A DNA stretch of 64,000 bases from Mycetocola saprophilus. GTDB taxonomy: Bacteria; Actinomycetota; Actinomycetes; Actinomycetales; Microbacteriaceae. The notes under the pieces are model-generated. The model searched no databases, had not been told where the DNA came from, and saw only the letters and a list, made by a program, of their open reading frames with translations. This document shows positions 59,650-64,000 of this stretch, piece by piece (the stretch's first letter is position 1; every line of letters begins with the position of its first letter). Location: assembly GCF_000718085.1 (NCBI RefSeq), contig NZ_JOEC01000002.1, positions 806,001-870,000 on the forward strand, read 5' to 3'. Both the position numbers and the translations under genes were made by a program.

Positions 59650-60681
59650 ATGTCCCGTACCTCCCTGGTGCGTCGCACCCTGACCGCCCTGGCGGCGCTC
59701 ACCGTGGCCGGGCTCGCGCTGACCGCGTGTGCCACCGGCGAAAACGTGGGTGACAAACCCGCCTCCGGCGACCTCCTCGCCTCGGTGGACACCAACTTTG
59801 GCAAGATCGACATCCCCAAGCCCAAGGACGGCAAGCAGCTGCGCGTCGTCGCACTGGGCTGGTCCGATGGCGAGGTGGCACTCTCGCTCGGCGTGAAGCC
59901 GGTGGCAATCTACGACTGGCAGTCCTTCGGCGAGAAGAACAAGGGGGTGGGACCCTGGGCCACCGCCGAGTTTGGGAAGGACACCCCGGTGCTGATCCCG
60001 CGCACCGACGCAACCCTCAACTATGAGCAGATCCAGTCCCTCAACCCCGACGTGATCCTCAACGTGCGGGCGGCCCTGGACGAGAAGGTGTGGCAGCGGC
60101 TGAACGAGATCGCCCCGACCGTGAGCGCCGTCAAGGGCACCCCGGACTACGCGGTCAAGTGGACCGATCACACCCGGATGATCGCCAAGGTACTGGGCAA
60201 GGAAAAGGAGGGTGAAACCCTGATCAAGGGCCTCGAGGATAAGATCGCCACCATCCGCAGCGAGCACCCCGAGTTTGCCGGAAAGACCTTCACCTCGGGC
60301 TCCAAATTTGGTGACGCCTACGGTGCGAGCCTGCCCGGCGACGCCCGCTTCGACCTGTACGGCGACCTCGGGTTTGTGCTGAACCCGGCGATCAAGGCGC
60401 TGCCCGCGCAGGGATTCTACGCCCCGGTCTCGGTTGAGCAGGTCCCGGCGATGGACGCGGACACCGCGGTCCTCACCACGATCGGTTACCCGCTGCAGGC
60501 CATCAAGGATGACGCGCTGATCCAGGCGCTGCCGATGGTCAAGGACGGTCGCGCGATCTTCGCCGACCCCGAGGGCATCGTCATGGCCGGCTCCAGCGCC
60601 GGGACCATCCGCGCGCTGGAACTGACCCTGGATGAGGTCGTCCCGCAGCTGGCCGACTCGGTCGCCAAACTCGGTAAGTAA
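59650..60681 (+). CDS. iron-siderophore substrate-binding lipoprotein (FepB/FecB-type)
   Basis: The 343-residue protein has a signal peptide with the lipobox LTAC (C27) and the periplasmic-binding fold of siderophore receptors: LRVVALGWSDGEVALSLGVKPVAI, LNPDVILNVRAALDEKVWQRL and a C-terminal GTIRALELTLDEVVPQLAD segment. It should bind a ferri-siderophore at the cell surface. AAAGAGGA precedes the ATG. It is the last gene of the operon, an order less common than binding protein first, and is followed by a strong hairpin. Confidence 0.93.
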   Translation: MSRTSLVRRTLTALAALTVAGLALTACATGENVGDKPASGDLLASVDTNFGKIDIPKPKDGKQLRVVALGWSDGEVALSLGVKPVAIYDWQSFGEKNKGVGPWATAEFGKDTPVLIPRTDATLNYEQIQSLNPDVILNVRAALDEKVWQRLNEIAPTVSAVKGTPDYAVKWTDHTRMIAKVLGKEKEGETLIKGLEDKIATIRSEHPEFAGKTFTSGSKFGDAYGASLPGDARFDLYGDLGFVLNPAIKALPAQGFYAPVSVEQVPAMDADTAVLTTIGYPLQAIKDDALIQALPMVKDGRAIFADPEGIVMAGSSAGTIRALELTLDEVVPQLADSVAKLGK

Positions 60682-60691
60682 CCCCGCAGAA

Positions 60692-60726
60692 AAAGCCGGC
60701 CGGATCTCGAGGATCCGGCCGGCTTT
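60692..60726. terminator. hairpin after the siderophore operon
   Basis: AAAGCCGGCCGGATC and its exact complement form a 15-bp stem around TCGAG, then TTTATTG. It lies 11 bases after the binding-protein stop and also serves the convergent aldo/keto reductase gene. Confidence 0.85.
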
Positions 60727-60739
60727 ATTGTGCCCGAGA

Positions 60740-61624
60740 CTACTCGGCGGGGGCACCGAAGTCGGCCACCAGCGGGTCGGCACCCACCCGGCCGGTCTGC
60801 GGCAGGTGGGTGATCCGCGCGAGCTCCTCGGCGCTCAGCTCGAAGTCGAACACCTGAATGTTCTCGGAGATCCGCGCCTCGGAGAGCGACTTGGGGATCA
60901 CGATCAGGCCGTTCTGCAGGTGCCAGCGGATGATGACCTGCGCGGCCGAGCGGCCGTGGGCGGCGGCGATCTCGGCGATCACCGGATCGGTCAGCACGGT
61001 GTTGGGCTTGCTGCCCGGACCCCAGCCGGAGTTTGAGGTGCCACCCAGCGGGCTCCACGAGGTGATCGCGGTGCCGTCGGTCAGCGCGCGCTCGCGCAGC
61101 TCGTCCTGGTTGAACCCGGGGTGCAGCTCGATCTGGTTGACCGCGGGCACGCTGGCCCCGGCCGCCCGCAGCTGGTCGAGGTGGACCTGCTCAAAGTTGG
61201 AGACGCCGATCGAGCGCACCCGACCAGAGTCGCGGATCTCCTCGAGCGCGCGCCAGGTGTCGATGCGGCGCTGGTCGTTCTGCAGCGGCCAGTGGATCAG
61301 GTACAGGTCGACATAGTCGAGGCCCAGTTTGTCCAGGCTCACCGAGAACGCGTCGAGGGTCTGCTGATAGCCCTGGTCCTGGTTGCGCAGCTTGGTGGTG
61401 ACAAACAGGTCGTCCCGGTCCAGGCCCGCGCGGGCGATCGCGCGCCCCACACCGGCCTCATTCTCGTAGCCTGCGGCCGTATCAATGTGGGTGTATCCGG
61501 CCTCGGCGAGGGCATAGTGCACCACGCGCTCGGCCTCATCGTCGGTGGCCTGCCAGACGCCGAGGCCCAGCTGGGGCATCTGACGACCGGAGTTGAGCAG
61601 GATCTGCGGGATGGAAAGGGTCAT
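60740..61624 (-). CDS. aldo/keto reductase
   Basis: The 294-residue protein is a full aldo/keto reductase with the catalytic set D48, Y53, K78 and H111, seen in HIDTAAGYENE, TTKLR and LIHWP, and the NADPH site near IPKSLSEARISEN. It reduces aldehydes or ketones with NADPH; many actinobacterial members act on 2,5-diketo-gluconate or similar sugars. The ATG at 61624 has GGAGA on the minus strand. It is convergent with the siderophore operon and unrelated to it as far as can be seen. Confidence 0.94.
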   Translation of the reverse strand: MTLSIPQILLNSGRQMPQLGLGVWQATDDEAERVVHYALAEAGYTHIDTAAGYENEAGVGRAIARAGLDRDDLFVTTKLRNQDQGYQQTLDAFSVSLDKLGLDYVDLYLIHWPLQNDQRRIDTWRALEEIRDSGRVRSIGVSNFEQVHLDQLRAAGASVPAVNQIELHPGFNQDELRERALTDGTAITSWSPLGGTSNSGWGPGSKPNTVLTDPVIAEIAAAHGRSAAQVIIRWHLQNGLIVIPKSLSEARISENIQVFDFELSAEELARITHLPQTGRVGADPLVADFGAPAE

Positions 61625-61721
61625 AGGGGAGTCTCCAAAAGCCGAGTGACGTCGCCGAAGCGCGGCGTATCCCTCAGCCTATGCCCGTCGCCTCGAAGCT
61701 GCCAGCGTGTGGCGGGTCGTG

Positions 61722-62810
61722 TTACGACCGACTGCTGCGGTGTTCGTGGATCGCCTCGAGCGTGGTGAGCAGCGTCTGGGCCGAGCGCGCCCAGCTGAAC
61801 GTCTTGATGTGTGCGGTCCCGGCGGCCACGAGTTCGGCGCGGCGCGCATCATCATCGAGTTCGAGGATGCGGGCGGCCGCCTGCGAGGGGGCGTTGACGT
61901 CGAAGTAGAGGGCACCGTCCCCGGCAACCTCGCGGAAGATCGGCATATCGCTGATGACCGCGGGCACGCCGAGCTCCAGGGCCTCGGCCACCGGAAGTCC
62001 GTAGCCCTCGTCCTTACTGGCGGTCACCAGGATCGCCCGGTTCTGCAGCATGGCCTCGTACTCGGCGTCGGTCACCCCGTTGTGGAAGATCACGCTGGCA
62101 CCGGTGGGGATCAGCTCCTCAAGCTCGGCCCGACGCTCGGGGGTGATCCGGCTCAGCAGGTGCAGGGTGTGCTCGGGTAGGTCTCCCATCGCCCGAATCA
62201 GCGTTTCCACGTTTTTATAGGGCATAAACGAGCCCATGTAGACGAGGTTGCGCGGGGCCCGGGAGGTGTCGGCGAGCGGGGCATCGCCGCGCGGCTGCGG
62301 GGCGTTGGGAATCACCACAACCGGGCGTCGGGTGAGCTTCACCCGCTCAAAATCGGCCTTCGAGGTCTCGCTCACGGTGGCCACCACGTCGGCGGCATTC
62401 AGCGTGATGCGCTGCGGCAGGTAGGACAGGTGGAATGCCCGCCAGCCGAGCCGAATCGGCCACGCCAGGTTTTTCGGCGGGGTGCGGTGGCGGTAGTAGA
62501 TCATGTCGTGCAGGGTCAGCACGAGGCCAAACTTTCGCCCGGCGGCACCGATGGTCTGCATCGCCGAGAACACCACGTCGGGGCGGTAGCGGTTGAGGAT
62601 GCGCGCGGTGAAGGGCTCGCGCCAGGAGGTCGGCGCATGGATCAGCAGGGTGTCCGCGCCCGCGGGCAGCGAGTCGCGCTGGGCCGGATCGTGGATCAGG
62701 AAGGTCACCGGGGTGAGCTCGGACAGCGCCGCCGCCAGGCTGGCCGAATAGCGGCTGATCCCGTCGTGAAAATCGGTACGGATGTAGCGTGCATCGAACA
62801 GGATCTTCAT
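61722..62810 (-). CDS. glycosyltransferase family 4 protein
   Basis: The 362-residue enzyme has the two-domain GT-B form of GT4: an N-terminal donor-acceptor domain starting ILFDARYIRTDFHDGISRYS, NLVYMGSFMPYKNVETLIRAM in the second domain and the EGYGLPVAEALELGVPAV motif (EX7E) near the end. It should transfer a sugar to an envelope lipid or polymer; the acceptor is unknown. On the minus strand TAGGCT (62817-62822) lies six bases before the ATG, so the transcript is probably leaderless. Confidence 0.92.
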   Translation of the reverse strand: MKILFDARYIRTDFHDGISRYSASLAAALSELTPVTFLIHDPAQRDSLPAGADTLLIHAPTSWREPFTARILNRYRPDVVFSAMQTIGAAGRKFGLVLTLHDMIYYRHRTPPKNLAWPIRLGWRAFHLSYLPQRITLNAADVVATVSETSKADFERVKLTRRPVVVIPNAPQPRGDAPLADTSRAPRNLVYMGSFMPYKNVETLIRAMGDLPEHTLHLLSRITPERRAELEELIPTGASVIFHNGVTDAEYEAMLQNRAILVTASKDEGYGLPVAEALELGVPAVISDMPIFREVAGDGALYFDVNAPSQAAARILELDDDARRAELVAAGTAHIKTFSWARSAQTLLTTLEAIHEHRSSRS

Positions 62811-62838
62811 CCCCCGAGCCTATCAGCGCACCGCCGCT

Positions 62839-62881
62839 CACACGCCAAAGCCCCCGGCCGCTGGGCGACCGGGGGCGTGTG
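62839..62881 (-). terminator. nested hairpin after the small membrane gene
   Basis: CACACGCC pairs with GGCGTGTG and CCCCCGG pairs with CCGGGGG inside it, 18 bases beyond the stop of the gene at 62899-63399 on the minus strand. It probably ends that transcript. Confidence 0.6.
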
Positions 62882-62898
62882 GAAATGTTGTTGGGGAC

Positions 62899-63399
62899 TT
62901 AGCGTGCGCGGGCGGGGCGGGTGGAGCGGCTGGTGATGACCTCACCGGGCTTGATCAGGCCCATCTTGACCGCGCGGTTGTTGATGGCGAAGCGCTGCAC
63001 GGCGAGCATCAGGGCCAGGTAGAAGGTCAGGGTGGCAACACCCAGACCATCGGTCACAAAGATGTCGACCAGGAGGTGCTGTCCGATACCCACCAGCCAG
63101 AGCACACCGGTGACCCAGGATCCCTGACGCATCGCGGTGCCGTTGTCCGACCAGAGGCGCACGGTGTGGGCGCGGTACAGGGCGATGCCGGCACCGATCG
63201 CGATGCTCACCAGGGTGAGCAGAACGTCACCGACGGTCAGAGGGTGATCGGCCAGAAACCCGTAGGCGCGGGCCACACCGATGATCGCCAGGATGATCCA
63301 CAGCTTGTGGGAGGTGGTGAGGGGCTTGACCCGCAGCTGGTTGGTGAGTAGCCAGGCGAAGATGACGACGCTAATAACAACATTGATCAGAATTTCCAT
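62899..63399 (-). CDS. small multi-pass membrane protein of unknown function
   Basis: The 166-residue protein has four or five hydrophobic segments (about residues 2-20, 34-50, 58-76 and 96-130) and a basic end (STRPARAR). It looks like the CcdC/DUF1453-like group of small membrane proteins, but this is uncertain. The start ATG at 63399 was chosen because CAGACT (minus strand; 63406-63411) lies six bases upstream, the leaderless spacing; the frame from 63438 starts without one. No partner is known. Confidence 0.7.
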   Translation of the reverse strand: MEILINVVISVVIFAWLLTNQLRVKPLTTSHKLWIILAIIGVARAYGFLADHPLTVGDVLLTLVSIAIGAGIALYRAHTVRLWSDNGTAMRQGSWVTGVLWLVGIGQHLLVDIFVTDGLGVATLTFYLALMLAVQRFAINNRAVKMGLIKPGEVITSRSTRPARAR

Positions 63400-63513
63400 G
63401 TCTTCAGTCTGCTCGGGGGACCCCACCGGGCGGATCAACCATCCGGGTGGAGAAACGGGTGGAGATCAAGGTCGAAGCCGACTTTTGGCGGGCGGATCGC
63501 GCATGATGGACTC

Positions 63514-64000
63514 ATGAGCCTGACCAGTCCCGCCCCCGCGCACCGGCACTCCGACCGTGTGGTGAGCCCCGGGCGCACCCTCGCGCGGATGATCGTGCAC
63601 CTCTTCGGGGTCGTGGCTGCGGTGGCCGCGACCCTGGGTTTGGCCGGGCCGTATGCCACCCAGACCCCCGCGATTGTGCTCACGCTGATCGCCTGCGCGC
63701 TGTGGTGCGTGGCGGCCTTTTACTGGCCGAGGCTCAGCGATGTGCAGTTTTTCCGCGCCTGGTCGCTGATCGTGATCCTCGGAGGAGTCGCCGGTGGGCT
63801 GGGCTCGGGTGGGGCTTCGATCGTGGTGCCGGTGGCGGTGTTTGTGCTGCTGGGATCGCCGTGGATTCCGATTCCGCGCACGCTCTGGGTTGGGGCGATC
63901 GGGCTTGCGGGCTACCTCATTGCGCGCCTGTTTGCCCCGGGGATTGAACCCAACGATCTGCCGCTGCTGATCAGCCTGGTCGGGGTGGTGGGCGTCTCGC
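63514..64000 (+). CDS. multi-pass membrane protein, cut by the window edge
   Basis: The first 162 residues are visible. A polar N-terminus is followed by at least five hydrophobic segments (about residues 26-44, 52-72, 82-115, 120-138 and 146-162). This is the plan of the sensor part of some actinobacterial histidine kinases, but without the kinase domain nothing can be proven. CATGAT (63502-63507) lies six bases before the ATG, so the start is probably leaderless. The frame stays open to the last base of the window. Confidence 0.7.
   Translation, partial: MSLTSPAPAHRHSDRVVSPGRTLARMIVHLFGVVAAVAATLGLAGPYATQTPAIVLTLIACALWCVAAFYWPRLSDVQFFRAWSLIVILGGVAGGLGSGGASIVVPVAVFVLLGSPWIPIPRTLWVGAIGLAGYLIARLFAPGIEPNDLPLLISLVGVVGVS

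Overview
The window is high-GC DNA with actinobacterial gene style: GTG starts, lipobox lipoproteins, IdeR/DtxR-type iron control, and many genes that appear to be transcribed without a leader. The gene families (DUF6412 beside a YidC paralogue, DUF4259, a helicase-like protein with a C-terminal nuclease-like domain) point to a Microbacteriaceae-like chromosome. That placement is inference from gene content; there is no rRNA to confirm it. No phage, insertion sequence, CRISPR array or replication origin was seen.

Layout. 1-3.4 kb: a cut-off MDR oxidoreductase, an HxlR regulator, a GlcG/HbpS-like protein and an unrecognised 622-residue protein. 3.5-6.9 kb: trmB, a CcdA-like/DsbA-like thiol redox pair and a membrane-anchored protein of unknown role. 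7.2-10.4 kb: a lactococcin-972-type bacteriocin locus (secreted peptide, DUF1430-type membrane protein, ABC ATPase). 10.4-19.7 kb: a TetR gene, a long hairpin-rich leader, then a family-5 ABC importer operon ending in a cytoplasmic GH3 beta-glucosidase, probably for beta-glucoside oligosaccharides.

19.7-30.4 kb: a lipoprotein, an MFS exporter, small conserved proteins, a YidC paralogue, a META-domain lipoprotein, a 1268-residue helicase/nuclease-like protein with degenerate motifs, and two small proteins. 30.4-35.6 kb: mscL, an FmdB-like zinc ribbon, a 5-formyl-THF cyclo-ligase, galU, a GNAT gene, a GlpR-like membrane protein, a lipoprotein and tRNA-Ala(CGC). 35.7-39.1 kb: accessory material, with a collagen-like protein ending in a phage tail-collar domain and a frameshifted Abi/HEPN gene.

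39.4-45.6 kb: an APC permease, a saccharopine-dehydrogenase-like enzyme and a TetR gene, then an Excalibur protein, an MBL-fold protein and a HAD phosphatase. 45.8-52 kb: an alpha-glucoside system (GH13, two permeases, binding protein) divergent from a ROK regulator. 52-56.2 kb: a large LPGTG surface protein with an AraC gene and a small gene. 56.2-60.7 kb: a siderophore ABC operon behind an iron box, next to a (GCC)22 microsatellite and a duplicated gene end. 60.7-64 kb: an aldo/keto reductase, a GT4 glycosyltransferase and membrane proteins; the last gene is cut by the window edge.

The most noteworthy items are the bacteriocin locus, the structured leader before the beta-glucoside operon, the collagen/tail-collar protein, the degenerate helicase-nuclease, the (GCC)22 tract, the duplicated FecCD tail and 13 genes with a -10 hexamer at a fixed 6-7 bases from the start codon.
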